Source: Sipunculus nudus
Lineage: Eukaryota > Annelida > Sipuncula > Golfingiida > Sipunculidae
DNA length: 64,000 nt
Direction of reading: 5' to 3'
Assembly: GCA_026874595.1 (NCBI GenBank)
Contig: CM049309.1
Span: 96,804,723 to 96,868,722, forward strand
The position numbers and the translations under genes are program-made. Within the stretch, counting starts at the first letter, position 1. Each line of letters begins with the position of its first letter. Shown one piece after another: positions 44,864 through 56,329 of the stretch. The notes beneath the pieces are model-generated. The model was not told the origin of the DNA. It made no database searches and was given only the letters and a program-made list of their open reading frames with translations.

Positions 44864-45840
44864 TTAGAACAGACAACCCAAAATTGTCATCACATTTGTG
44901 TCCCTTTTGTAAACTTTTGTAAACGTATTGCTTGATGACCAACCCGCTGTCTTAAGGAAGGTATTCTGTGGGACCCTAGCAGCGAAAGCTTTGGTGGTTG
45001 AGGGTGCTCTGGTGCTGTGTGGCTTGAACACATTTATATCTATACCAGCCAACTGCATAGTTGTTTTAATCCATCTAGATATTGTTGCTTTCGATACTGG
45101 TGCATGTGGTTTTGTATAACTAATTAATAACTTTGAACATTCGCTATCTCTAATGCTATTGGTTCTAAGTAAATATTCATGCAAAACAGATAGTACACAA
45201 AGTCTTGTATCATTTGGGTAAGTTACAGGTTAATTACAGGTTGTGGTGCATTAGGTCTGGATTGCTGAACTAGTCTGCCTATTCTGAATTGCATACCCCT
45301 GTTTATTTTTTTTGCATAAGTGTCAAGTCTAAGAGATGTAATGACTGACATATTTGACCAGATATAAGGGCTATCAGCATTACAAGTTTTAGTGTGAGCT
45401 CTTTTAGAGATAGATTTTCCAGTGGATACATTAGTCGCAAGTGATTTATAATAATATCGGTGTCCCATGTGTTTTGATACCTAGGCAGAGCTGGCCTCGT
45501 CTGAAAAACACCTTTAATGAATCACTTAATCATATGTTGACCTGACAGGGTTTTACCTATGTCAACAAAAGCAGATCTTGCTGAGCATACTGCACTATAT
45601 TTTAATCCAGTGTTGTAGAGTTCAGTGAAAAAATCCAACACTTGTGGAATATTTGGTGGTATAGGATCAATAATTTCCTTGTCAGTGAATTCAAGTCACT
45701 AATGATATAAGTTCTGTATTGCGATTTTGTGCTTCCTCGCCATGAGGCCATAATAATGTCTTTAGCTTTATCTGAAATTCCCTCTTTCTGGAGTCGTTGC
45801 CCGATAATCTGCAGGCAATCAGCTTTAGTTTACATAATGT
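44864..45840 (-). pseudogene. DIRS-like tyrosine recombinase region
   Basis: The C-terminal catalytic part (44864-45184) shows FKPHSTRAPSTTKAF, carrying the His-x-x-Arg pair, and LKTAGWSSSNTFTKVYKR with the catalytic Tyr, as in DIRS recombinases. The N-terminal core-binding part includes ARSAFV and a KELTLKLVMLIAL helix. Fossil. Confidence 0.8.
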
Positions 45841-45879
45841 TTTATTTTGTGATTTAGCCTTGAGGCAAAAAGAACCAAA

Positions 45880-47160
45880 TGTGGCTGGCCAAAATGTTGA
45901 CTGATTTGGTTGAAAACTTTAGGCTGTAAAGCCCATTCAGTTCTGACATTAAATTTCTGCCATGTGCATCTGCCTCAATATTTGCTTTCCCTGGTATGTG
46001 TGTTGCACTCAAACAAATTTTGTTTTTAATGGCCCAACTCCAAATACCTTGTGCTACAGCATTACATCTATCTGAATGAGTTCCCCCATCTTTTGAATGT
46101 AAGCCACCGCAGTGATGTTATCAATTTGCAACTGTACATGTTTATCAAACAATTCATGTTGAAAAGCTTATAAACCATATTCCCCTGCTTTCAGTTCAAG
46201 TACATTAATGTGGAGCTGTTGTTCTGATCGTGTCCAGCGACCACCTGTACTCTGTTTATCCATGACTGCCCCCAGCCTGTTTGAGATGCATCTGTTTGTA
46301 AAATACAACAAATTTTACCATGTGCGATTGGTTTAGGTTGGTTTAAATTGTTTAGCCACCAAATCATATCCTGTTTGGCTTCACCAGAAAAGCCATAACT
46401 CCATCGAAACTGCCTTTACACAGTTTAAGAGCCAGGATTTTATCCTTTTCCCAAGGATCTATAGTGTTATTCCCTACAATTAACTCCTGAGAGAGCTACC
46501 ACAAGTGAACCAATGACTCTGGCTGCAAATCTGATGGGACATTTCTGTTCTCTTATGCATTGTTTTAACAAATTTATCGTCCTTTTTATCTTAGGTTAGA
46601 CTAACTGCCATATTTTCAGATCAAGCATTAACCCAAAATGTTCCAGTTTATGTGTAGGTGAGTATTTTAATTTCTCTTTATTAATAGTGAAACCAAGTTT
46701 GGATAGCAACCCGATTGTGTCTGTCACGTTCTGTTCACAAGAGAGATAGGTAGCACCTTGCAAGTGCAGATCATCTAAGTAAATACTGGAGACCAGTCCA
46801 TTCAAACGCAGACTGGCTAGCACAGGTTTCAGCATCTTTGTGAAAATTCTGGGTGCTAATGAAATACCATTTGGGAGACAAGACATCTTTGTACAAAATT
46901 CCTATCCATGTACAATTAAGATATTTCCGAGAGTCGGGTGATACTGACACAGTGTAATAAGGTCCAAAGATGCCATGTAACAATTTTTTGTCATAAGGCT
47001 TATACAAGACTGAATGCTATCCATTTTAAAATGATGATACACTATGTACTGGTTCAGTTTCTTTAAATTAAGAAAGGTTCTATAGGTTCCATCTTTTTTG
47101 GGGCGTAAGAAAATGGGTGAAACGAACTGGCCAGGCTCGTCTTCATTGTGCACATTGACC
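45880..47160 (-). pseudogene. DIRS-like RT and RNase H region
   Basis: RT: FVSPIFLRPKKDGTYRTFLN, LAPRIFTKMLKPV and catalytic YLDDLHLQG (about 46765). RNase H: LQIDNITAVAYIQKMGG and the IPGKANIEADAHGR block, typical of the DIRS RNase H. Fossil. Confidence 0.8.
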
Positions 47161-47275
47161 CCCTTTTTTAACAGATTATCAATTTCTGAATCAACAAACT
47201 TAAGACTCTTCTTGTTTTAAATCAAACATTCAGGCTCATAATCTTGAACTGGCACAGTGTAAAAATCAACTCCCT

Positions 47276-48422
47276 TTACTGCTGACAGTATTCTTTGGTC
47301 CGTAGTGGATCTTTCCAGCATGGTAAGTTAATACTGATATTACCAGCTGTAAGGCCTGAGTTTCTTACTTTCAATTCCTGTGGTTGTAAGGAGCCATTTT
47401 GTTCTTCCTGGGCTGGCCCATCTGGAAGTTGTGGCCTCTGTTGGTCTTGTGGTGGTTTGCACCTAAATAAAGGTGCCTTGCCCTTATGTCCTGGAAAGTT
47501 TTTGGTTAGTCGAAATTTGATTTGATGGAAACTGTGCTGTTTGGTTGCAGTTTTCTCGGTAATTTTAAGGGTTTCGTCATTGTCCACATTTTTCTCGAGT
47601 TCGTCACCAAACAGTTGTGTTGTTACTTTGTTCTGTGCGGAGCGAAGGGCCTCTGTAACCATCATTTAGGTCTGGTTTAATCCGTTCCCTTCTGTGCATG
47701 GACAGCTCCAGCAATTATAGTAATGCCTGTTGTTAGTGTAGTCAGCATCTCTGAAGGTGTAGGCATGTCCGAGAGTTGATATTATTCACGCAAGCATCAG
47801 CAATCTGATCTGGAGAACAGCCGTGAGTCCATGAAAAATGTTAGTTTGACAACCTTGAATGGTTTTATCAACGGTTCTGATGGGCATTCTCAGGCTTGCC
47901 CACAGTTTTTTGTTTATTTTGATTTGAGTCATGAACTTACAGTTCCCAGGCATAGGGAAAAGTTTAGTATTTCCCCCATCAGTTTCTTGGGCACCCCTGA
48001 ACCAATTACTGTATCCACCATCTTGGCGAGATTAACGTTAACCGGAGCTCCTCTGATTTCCGTCTGACTGACCTGGGCCGCAAGATCGCGCAGACATTCA
48101 ATGCCAGTCAAGGCTTGCGAGTCATTCACTTTTGTTTGGTGGTTCTTGTTCGCTGACACCGCCGTCTGAGGTTACGTCCTGTTCGTTATCTGACACTGAA
48201 AGGTCCTCTGATGGTGACAGTTCTCCGTCCTCATCTGACGGTAATTCCCCAGAGTCCTCTTCGTCCAAGCAGTTTTCCATTTGCAGACGATGCATCAGTG
48301 GGGCGAAACTAGTTACCATTTCCTTCATATAAAAATTTGTTCTTTGATGCCTTCAATTTCTTTTGACACCTCAGAACTCGTGCCGGCTTTGCTCTTGCCA
48401 CTATGTTTATGGGCGCCGCCAT
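47276..48422 (-). pseudogene. DIRS-like gag region
   Basis: The region opens with MAAPINIVARAKPAR at 48422, continues with an acidic Ser/Glu/Asp-rich stretch (48122-48328) and a basic Pro/Gln-rich C-terminal part (47276-47665). Its position ahead of RT and its composition fit the ORF1/gag of DIRS elements, which is poorly conserved; the assignment rests mostly on context. Fossil. Confidence 0.55.
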
Positions 48423-48473
48423 GTTTGTAATGATGGGCACTGCTGACGTCACGCCGAGTCTCGTCGCGAGATC
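48413..48473 (-). promoter_or_regulatory. YY1 / CRE / TCGCGAGA motif cluster
   Basis: AAACATGGCGGC (minus strand, 48415-48426) is a full YY1-type motif and contains the likely gag start codon. TGACGTCA (48444-48451) is a perfect CRE. TCGCGAGA (48464-48471) is eight bases of the TCTCGCGAGA element. Three promoter motifs within 60 bp at the start of the DIRS-like gag suggest its promoter. Confidence 0.5.
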
Positions 48474-48480
48474 TCTTGGG

Positions 48481-48865
48481 AGGTTGGTCTTTATACCGAG
48501 CGCTACCCTGCTCTTACAACGGGCAGTGTTCTTCAATACGTGTACTTCAAACATCTTGGGACTACCGAGCGCTAGGGACTTTTTACCGAGGGCTACCCTG
48601 GGTTTACACAAGGCAATGCTCTGACCAACGTTTTAAAAATTGAAAACTCCAATGTATGACTTTTTTTTTAAATAGTGATCCAATTAATAATCAAGAAGAT
48701 GCCATGTTGTGGCATCATGAATTTTTTATGTGATTTTATCTCAACAAAATTAATTTTGTTTTAAATTTCAACATTTGATGAATTAAAAATTTAATTATAT
48801 ATATATATATATTTATATATATGTCGACACAAAATTTGACATGATATGAGCCAAAATAATGATTT
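48481..48865. other. Repeated GC-rich leader then A+T-rich spacer
   Basis: 48490-48615 holds two or three diverged copies of TACCGAGCGCTACCCTG with following ttacaacgggcagtgttct-like text. 48640-48860 is A+T-rich with a (TA)n run at about 48796-48822. No gene. Confidence 0.5.
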
Positions 48866-50912
48866 ACAAGGCCTACAGGCCTAATGCGAACCTGTGCAGT
48901 GGGATATACACCAGGTATAAATATTCCATGCTAGACAGTGACTTTTCACATACGAGTGTGACATGTATATGTGCAATGCAAGAACGGAACATTTTGAACC
49001 CTATTACATGCACCAATTACACAAACATCACTGCTGATATACTGGCATGGGTGCACACAACAACAAAAAAATGATTGTAGGGGGCGCCACCAGTCTATCC
49101 GAGATGTATATATATGCCCAATTTCAGGCTGATTTATCAAACCCCTCCTTATAAATAAACAAGGGCATACGCGCAGCAAAAAGTATTGTATGTGGCGCCA
49201 CCAGTCTTGTATACGACAAGGCTATTCGATATGTATAGATATGCACAATTTCGGGTGGCGACTCTAGTCTTGTGATCGAGAAAGCCATTAAAGAAGCACG
49301 GACCGGTCAAAATATCGGGCCAATAGATCAAACTTCTCTTGAGTCAGTTGCACTTGGCTTACCAGGTTTAGGTGAGAAAGGCAGTTGCCTCGAGTGAACC
49401 AGAACAAATTGCTAGTTCAAGCTACTGCACTGAGTGAACTCTTGACCTGTTTTATAATCTGACACAGTTGGCAGTGTGCCAAAGCTATCAATAGATCCAG
49501 TCTTACCTTTGGCCTGGTGCCATATCTGAAATAGTTGGTAATCTGCAAGGCTATTTATAGATACAGACTCATTCTTGGCCTGTAGGTAAATCTGTCAACA
49601 CATACTGAAAGACTTTGGCTACAATGCTTTTTTCAAGCCGATTTAACCAATAGACTTTTTTTTATCAAAATGTGCAGAATAGTAAAAGATGTCCTATCAT
49701 TGGTAAGGGTCCAATAATTCTGCCAACATTCATTTAAGTAAACTTGAACAAAGGCCTCCTAAGAATCATTTTTGTTCAGTGTTACAGTTTTGAAGAAGAA
49801 GACTATTGCAGTCCTCAGTTTGAAATGGACTTACTAATGGCCGCAAGACGAACATCAGTTTTCTATGACTCTACCCAATAATCAATGTACCCAATCTATT
49901 CTTTTACAACTGAAAGAACCCTACCCTAGGATAATACTTGTGAAAATTATACGATTCAGCTCGACAGTTTCATCATTAAACATTTTTCAGCTGAAAGAGG
50001 CTAAATTATGAGCTTTTTTACATAAAAAACAGGTCGATGTAGGCGAGTCATGTGACCAACATTTGCACAAAACTTGGTGATGCTAGCTCCTGTCGTTTCT
50101 GAGATTTTGATGTCAGTATGCTTACTTGGCCAAAGAACTACGTTCAAATTCCTGTAACTTCGGCCAAATTTCATCAAACGTGAAGCATTAGAACACACTT
50201 GAGAGAGCCTATCTCTGGGATTATTTCTGTGAAATATTTAACAATTTGGCTCAATGATTTCAAGAAGATTTTCAAAGTTTTTTTTAGCTTTTCCTCTGTA
50301 AAATGTAAGTTAATGCAGATGGTCCACAAAACGCTCATTCCAACAACACTTAATATGCGACAGATTTTTGCATAAAATTTGGGGATGCTAGCTCCAGCTA
50401 TTCCTGAGAAATTATGGGTTAATGATCTGATGACCCTCGTACAGAAAAGGTTGATGCAGGTGGTGCCACCAGTGCCTCAAATTCACATATACGAGTCGTG
50501 ACCACATTTGCATAAAATTTGGTGATGACAGCTCCAGTCATTTCTGACATTGTAATTTTAGTATCCTTTTTTGGCCAAATGACTAAGTTCAGCTTATTGT
50601 AACTCGGCCAAAATTCACCGAACTGGAACCATTTGAATAAACTTAAGAGAGATAGTTTAAGAGATTATATCTGTGAAATATTGAACAATTTGGCGGACAT
50701 TTTCAGAGAAGAAGGTTTTTATAGTTGTTTTAGCTTTTTCCTTAAAAAATCTAAGTAAATGAAGATAGCACAAGATAAGCAAAATATGATAGAGTTTTTA
50801 GATGACTGATTTTTGCATAAAATTTGGAGATACTAGCTCCAATGGATTATTAGATAGCATGCATGGGTTAACGTACCGACTAGATAATATGGTACTCACA
50901 GGTTCGTTTAAA
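48866..50912 (-). repeat. Family P element, most complete copy
   Basis: Plus-strand left edge: ACAAGGCCTACAGGCC (48866-48881) with a GGCCT-AC-AGGCC hairpin, then GCGAACCTGTG (48886-48896). Right edge: CACAGGTTCG (50897-50906), the inverse motif, then a T/A-rich flank. Between are GGGGCGCCACC/TGGCGCCACC phrases (49079, 49192), a block shared with 20040-20200 and 22370-22520, and the ctgtgaaatattgaacaatttggc blocks. About 2.05 kb, noncoding. No target duplication. Confidence 0.7.
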
Positions 50913-51903
50913 ATGATGTAACTTAGAACTTATTTTCAATTTTTTCTTTATAAATTATTTAAAATTTGTGAAATTAACAGTAAAAGTACAATAAAAATAG
51001 GATCTAAAGCAAACATTTATTCATTTTTCTCCTGTCAATAAATGGATTTGATGAAATGTAGGGTTTAATGTGAAGTTGAAATTGTTAGTCCCCTGCAGTA
51101 GTTTTGCATGTTAACTGTAAATGTTTCATATGCAACAAAGGAGCTCTAAAAACCTTTACTGGTATCCACTTCTGTTAAAATTGCAGAATAAGATATGTGT
51201 TTTTACAAAAATTTGTGGTGGAAATGGAAATCTCTGACTGCTAAATGAAACTCAAAAGGTAAATCTGAAGTGAGAACTCCCAAATTTAAGAATACTTGCT
51301 GCATCATTACTTTCTCTCAAAGCAGACAAACCTTTGTTGTTTTGTATAATGTTGGTGTCCTTGTCTCCTTTAAAGTACTGTGATATTAATCAGGATTTTA
51401 CAACATGACTGCATCAGTCCCGTAGGTGAGAGGACTTTTTTTACCTTGCATATTTAAGTACATTTAGAATGTCTCATACATTAATAAATAGACCTTGTTG
51501 AGATTCAAGATTTCAGAGTCAGTAAATATATTTATTATATAAAAACTTTGACCATGCTATATGAGGCAGGTTATATGTTTGGAGACAAAAAATGCTCTTC
51601 TATTTACAGCGGTTTTGTGAGCTATTTAAGGAGAGTATACTTTACATAAGGGAGAGTTGGATATTCTCGAGTTGTTAGTTATAAAATACACAATAAGTTG
51701 GTTGAAAGTGCGAAAGCTCCTTGTATATCCAAATTGTTGAACTGTATCTAGGCATATCTTTGTATTGGTAATGCTCTCATGGAGGGCAATAGCTGCACTG
51801 GCTATTTTGTGTTTGTGATCTGAGGCGGCAGTTGAAAATACTTCTGACATACAAATTAGTTCCAAAACAATGTTGTGTATTACTTATTGTTGGTTTTGTA
51901 TAT
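50913..51903. other. A+T-rich spacer, nothing recognised
   Basis: About 1 kb without recognisable gene or repeat end. A 79-residue minus frame at 51626-51865 has no identifiable domain. Confidence 0.5.
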
Positions 51904-52444
51904 GTGGCAGGATACGCTCCATTAGCAGCGGCTACGCTACGCTCAACTATTCGTTACACTAACCGCTGCATTAAACCGCGGTTGCCGGGCAGGTTTGGCC
52001 ACCAGGCGTCGCTGTCTCTGTGGAATTCCCCCTGAGTTATATTTTAGCAAACACATTGCAGGTATCACCAGCACACACGGATGTTGTTCGAGGTACCGGT
52101 CACTTTACACTGCTGTGGAAAGCGCTTTTATAGCACAGACTTTTTTCACCCCCATTGGAATACACACGATTCAATCGTCAGCTTTCAACACAGTCTCTAT
52201 ACTGACTTGCCTGAGGTCAGTTATCCCCCACTCTCTGCTGTTTCCTGGATTATGTGCCGCACGAGCTTTCCCCGCAAAGCTATGTTTGTTTACACGCGCG
52301 CTAAGCCAATCAGATTTTAATTAATCCAGCGCAAACTGCCTAGGTGTTGTCAAACCTTAAAACTCGGGCTATTTCTCACAGCGTGTGAGTGGAAGGTCAC
52401 TGGGCCGGGAGGTCACGCGCTGTGTTCAGAGCGTAGTGGCAGGA
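51904..52444 (+). mobile_element. MITE with 9-bp target duplication, copy 2
   Basis: Element 51913-52435 (523 bp), flanked by perfect 9-bp duplications GTGGCAGGA (51904-51912 and 52436-52444). Ends TACGCTCCATTAGCAG and, reversed, TACGCTCTGAACACAG. Homologous along its length to 15358-15934. Two independent 9-bp duplications support a Mutator-like or Merlin-like mechanism. Confidence 0.85.
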
Positions 52445-52910
52445 CCACCGAGACCATTATCGTGATGTATGCATTCTTTACCGTTAATGCTAATTAGCGT
52501 TTTTGAGACGTGTCTGGGTAACGAGAACATAAGTTTGGTATCCGAGACATGGCGGTTGTGTGTATGGTGGGTCCGCAGGCCGGGTGTCGATGAGAAGCTT
52601 TAGAGAGTTTCTGTTCACCTGTTCGATTGTAAGTTATTTGTAAACTTGTTTATTATTGCCCCATTGTATCGTTATACCGACAGTATGTAAGTTGTCATCA
52701 ACGAGAACCTTTCTTTATCGTTAGTTTTTGAACATACTGAGATAGATCTGTTGGTATATCCAGTTGATGTCTTGATTTGTCCGCTATTGCTATATATACT
52801 GTTGACGCTATAAATGCCATTTGTATTGCTGAAAGGGATATTTGTTCAGTTCGAGAAACATGCTAACATTGTATTATGGAATGGTATGGGCTTAAGCCAA
52901 CAAGGACTGC
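52445..52910. other. Unassigned sequence before the 5' LTR
   Basis: No gene. It could be target DNA or additional upstream LTR sequence, since the LTR start is defined only by where the two LTR copies begin to match. Confidence 0.4.
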
Positions 52911-53587
52911 TGTTATCATTACCAAACCTATAGGTAGTGGACCCTATATATCAAACTGTTAATTCATAGGGCTGGCCTAGTGAGGTTCAACTGGTGCTCC
53001 ATGGTATCTGGATCCATGTTTGGTAACTATTACATGGTAACTATTAACTATTGATGTATATGTAGTAATTTAGTATTTTTCTTATATTTTCTGAGGTGAA
53101 TATATGGAGTGTATTGTACTGACTAAACAGTTTTGTTTAGTTTATCTAAAAATGTACTGTGTATTATTATCATTATAAGAGTATACAGGTCTATTAATTT
53201 AACTGTAGTGACTGGCCTTTTAATGTTATGTGTTCATATTAATACTGACTGTTTAGATAACAGCAAGGGATTATCAGGAATAAGTGTAAACATCCATATT
53301 TGTTTATTTTTGGTATTATTTCACTAGACTGATGTGTAATAAGATAATGTTATTATATTGGTTATTGTGACTGGAAAGTGCATTCTGGCTGGCATACTAA
53401 TCTGAGGATTATTATTTTGGATTTTGCAGGTGTAACCGGCTTGTCAACCACCATTTTTTTTTAAATCACACAGTTTTGTTTTGTATACTAAGAACTTTTA
53501 CTTGTTCCTTAATCAAGAATAAATATAATTATAATCAACCAAACGACTTCTTTTGCACCACCCTGTGTCGAACCGAGCACGGTCACA
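52911..53587 (+). repeat. 5' LTR of element 2
   Basis: Begins TGTTATCA and ends GGTCACA. AATAAA at 53518-53523 lies about 64 bp from the end, as expected for the R-U5 part. The true upstream limit is uncertain. Confidence 0.75.
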
Positions 53588-53592
53588 GAAAT

Positions 53593-53609
53593 TGGTACCA
53601 GGAGTGGGG
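53593..53609 (+). other. Primer-binding site, tRNA-Leu type
   Basis: TGGTACCAGGAGTGGGG, five bases after the LTR, closely matches the complement of an animal tRNA-Leu 3' end (TGGTACCAGAAGTGGGG). Confidence 0.7.
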
Positions 53610-55385
53610 TGGTGCAGGTTAAGGAAAGTAAACTTTTTAATGGTAGCTGACTAGAAAAGGTGTGTGGACTCTGTGGGGCTACCTGAGATGCTTACTAGAA
53701 CAGATGTGTGGTAACCTGTGGGATGTGTGGCTGCCTGAAACATATGGCTACCTATGTGGAACTGGTGAACTTGTTGTGTTACTGCTATGAGGCAGACATA
53801 CCTGACTGAACTTTGAGGCATCACTTTTATATCATTTGACAATATGTACTGTTTCTGGTCCCCAGTGTCATTGTGTGGACTAGTACTATTAAACCCCAGT
53901 ATAACCAAAAGGACAGTGGACAGTTGCAGCTGCCTAGCAATTTGTTTTTTTTTTCTTCACTTGTTCAATGTTTTATTTTGTTTTGATGTTCACATCTGGG
54001 AATGTATTGCATATTCACTGGTGTTGATGCATATAGGTGATATGAATGTGTATTGCATATTTACTGATGTTGATGAATGTTGACTATATGTATTGTATTT
54101 TTACTAATGTTGGCTGGTATTGATGACATAAAAGTAGGGATATTTCATGTTTACTGAAGGGTTGAAACTTTATGGTTTTGTAATAATTCATTAATGTGCT
54201 AAGAACCTGGCAGGGGGCGCCACAGAGAGGGACAGTTATTGTAATAGGTATTGTAATATGGGTTGTTCTTCTGCATTGTTGTATAAGGGTTACATGCCAC
54301 CACACTTTTTTTTTAAATGATACTCAACCTAAGCTGTCCCCCTGAGCTGAACATAAGATACATGTTGACATAACTTAAGTGGGGAAGCCTTGGTTCTTAG
54401 TTCTTTGTTATTTGTTAAAGCTCTCATGTTTTTGTTTACCAGTCAGATGAGCTGTAGGATGATCATCAGCAATATTGATAATTGATAATGCTTGGGGAAA
54501 ATGCATGTGTAAAGCGACTGAGTTTTCTATGTCCTACCAGATTATTTGTTTATGCTCACTTGTGATAGATTTTGTATTGCACTGTAAAGGGACGTGAAGG
54601 TCTGTCTTTATTTGATGTAGGCTGGATTTATGGTGCTTAAACAGTAATCCAAGCATAAGTGAATGTTTGTTGATGCTAGACCTTTCAGATATGCGAGATA
54701 TAACCCTTACACTGTTTTAAAGTATTGCGGTTAACAGCAGTTGACAGAGGTTGGCAGGTCAGGATGGTGAAATATTTTATAAACAATTATAAGTAAATGT
54801 GTGGTTGTATCACGGTGATACCAGTACATATTAAAGTGATCAACATAAATATGTCCTCATATGACCTTGTGTAACTTTAATCAGAAATTGAATACATATT
54901 TTGCTGTGAAGTATGGGATATTTTGCTTGCATGCCATTCATTTCACAACACTTGTAGTAGATGATAATATGTATTGTGATTGTGTTTCACAATGGCATAT
55001 GTTGATGCCAATTTTTGTATATTATGATATTGTTTCACAATGACATTACTGTTATAGATATTGTGTGTTATGAGGTTGCATTTGATTTAACACTTGCATA
55101 TGTGTGTGGAGCTACCTCTGAATGTGACATACTGTGGTAGCAGGGTTTGTGACATTGTGTTGTAAGGACTTTAGTTGAGGGAAATAGTGCAATCCTCTGT
55201 TGTGAGATTGATTCCCATGGATCTTAGTGATCAAATGCCTTGTTTACTGATCCATAGTGACTGAACTGTATTGTTAAATGATCCTTAATCTATGACTGTA
55301 TTTACTTGCTAAATTGGTAACCACACTTGGGTTACTGATGATTTTGCTACTTTGTATATTTTTGGTGAATGCTGGGTTAGCAATG
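53610..55385 (+). other. Leader between LTR and gag
   Basis: About 1.8 kb with no supported coding region; T-rich, with repeated phrases such as tattgcatatt-actg-tgttgatg (54005-54075). Confidence 0.5.
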
Positions 55386-56260
55386 TCCGGTGACGAGGAC
55401 AGGTTCGCTGACCTGCAGAGGCGGTTGGTAGAGCTTGAAAGTTATGGAGGTGCTAGGACTCGGTGTTCTGTACAATACTGAGGGCTTCCTAAGTTTACTG
55501 GTGAACCAGCTGATCTAGAGGATTGGGTGAGGGAGGCGAGATTTTTGGTTGAGTAGCAGGGACTCCAAGGGAAGTCAGCACGTGATTTCTTGATTTCGTC
55601 GTTAGAAGGCCCGGCTAAATAGGAGGTTCGTTTTGCAGAGGCAGCATTAAGAGAGTCACCAGAGGCTATATTCAAACTTCTTGAGGATGCGTTTAGGGAG
55701 AAGGCCACAAGTGGAAGGCTCGTATATCTGCTTTTTAGTCGCAAGCAAAGGGATAGGGAATCACTGAGAGATTGTTCCCACGTCCTTATTGAACTTATTG
55801 AGTTTTATCCGTTGATAACGATGCGCTGCCCAACTCTAATAAACTTCTCAGGGACCACTTTATTGATGGGTAAAGAGATGATAACCTCTACCAGGACATG
55901 ATAAAGTTAGTGTAAAGCAAAGATGATGTTACATTTCGGGAAGAGAGGGATGCAGCACTTAGAGTGTAGTGAACAGAAGTCTCTCAGAGATGACACAACT
56001 ACTATGTAGTGTATTAGACTAACAGCTAAAACAGGACGCTAGGCTCCAGGAGCAACAACAACTGATTCAAGAGCAGCAGAATCAAATCAGGGAACTAACC
56101 AACCAGTTGAAGTCTGTTAGTGTTGGCGCTAGTAGGTACAAAGGAGCTAAGACACAAGGTAACTTCAGAAACAGTGACACTGATGCTTCAACTGCAATAG
56201 GGCCATTTGGTGAAAAATTGTCCTTCAAGGAAGGATCGTGAAACTAGGAAAACCCCAAAG
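55386..56260 (+). pseudogene. Element 2 gag region
   Basis: Starts MSGDEDRFADLQRRLVELE, then a PKFTGEPADLEDWVREA-like capsid region, and ends near 56190-56230 in a CCHC zinc-knuckle-like cluster. Clearly related to the gag region at 40231-40883. Fossil. Confidence 0.75.
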
Positions 56261-56329
56261 AAAGCTAATTCCAATCAGCGTGACGAAGCTGACATGGACA
56301 CACAGCCAGCAGTTGTTCAGAGTGTAGAG

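Larger units (their letters stand above)
44454..48480 (-). mobile_element. Fossil DIRS-like tyrosine-recombinase retroelement (broken)
   Basis: Parts on the minus strand, in order: gag-like region (about 47276-48422), RT (46596-47153), RNase H (about 45900-46250) and tyrosine recombinase (44864-45840), followed by a foldback at 44454-44656. RT and RNase H next to a tyrosine recombinase instead of an integrase is diagnostic of the DIRS group. The copy has roughly ten breaks and is inactive. The promoter-like end is at about 48400-48480. The full terminal repeat set of a DIRS element was not recovered. Confidence 0.85.

Noticed and set aside
22895-49210. GGTGGCGCCACC as an independent regulatory palindrome
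   Set aside because: Nearly all occurrences are at homologous positions of family P or S, so they are explained by common descent.
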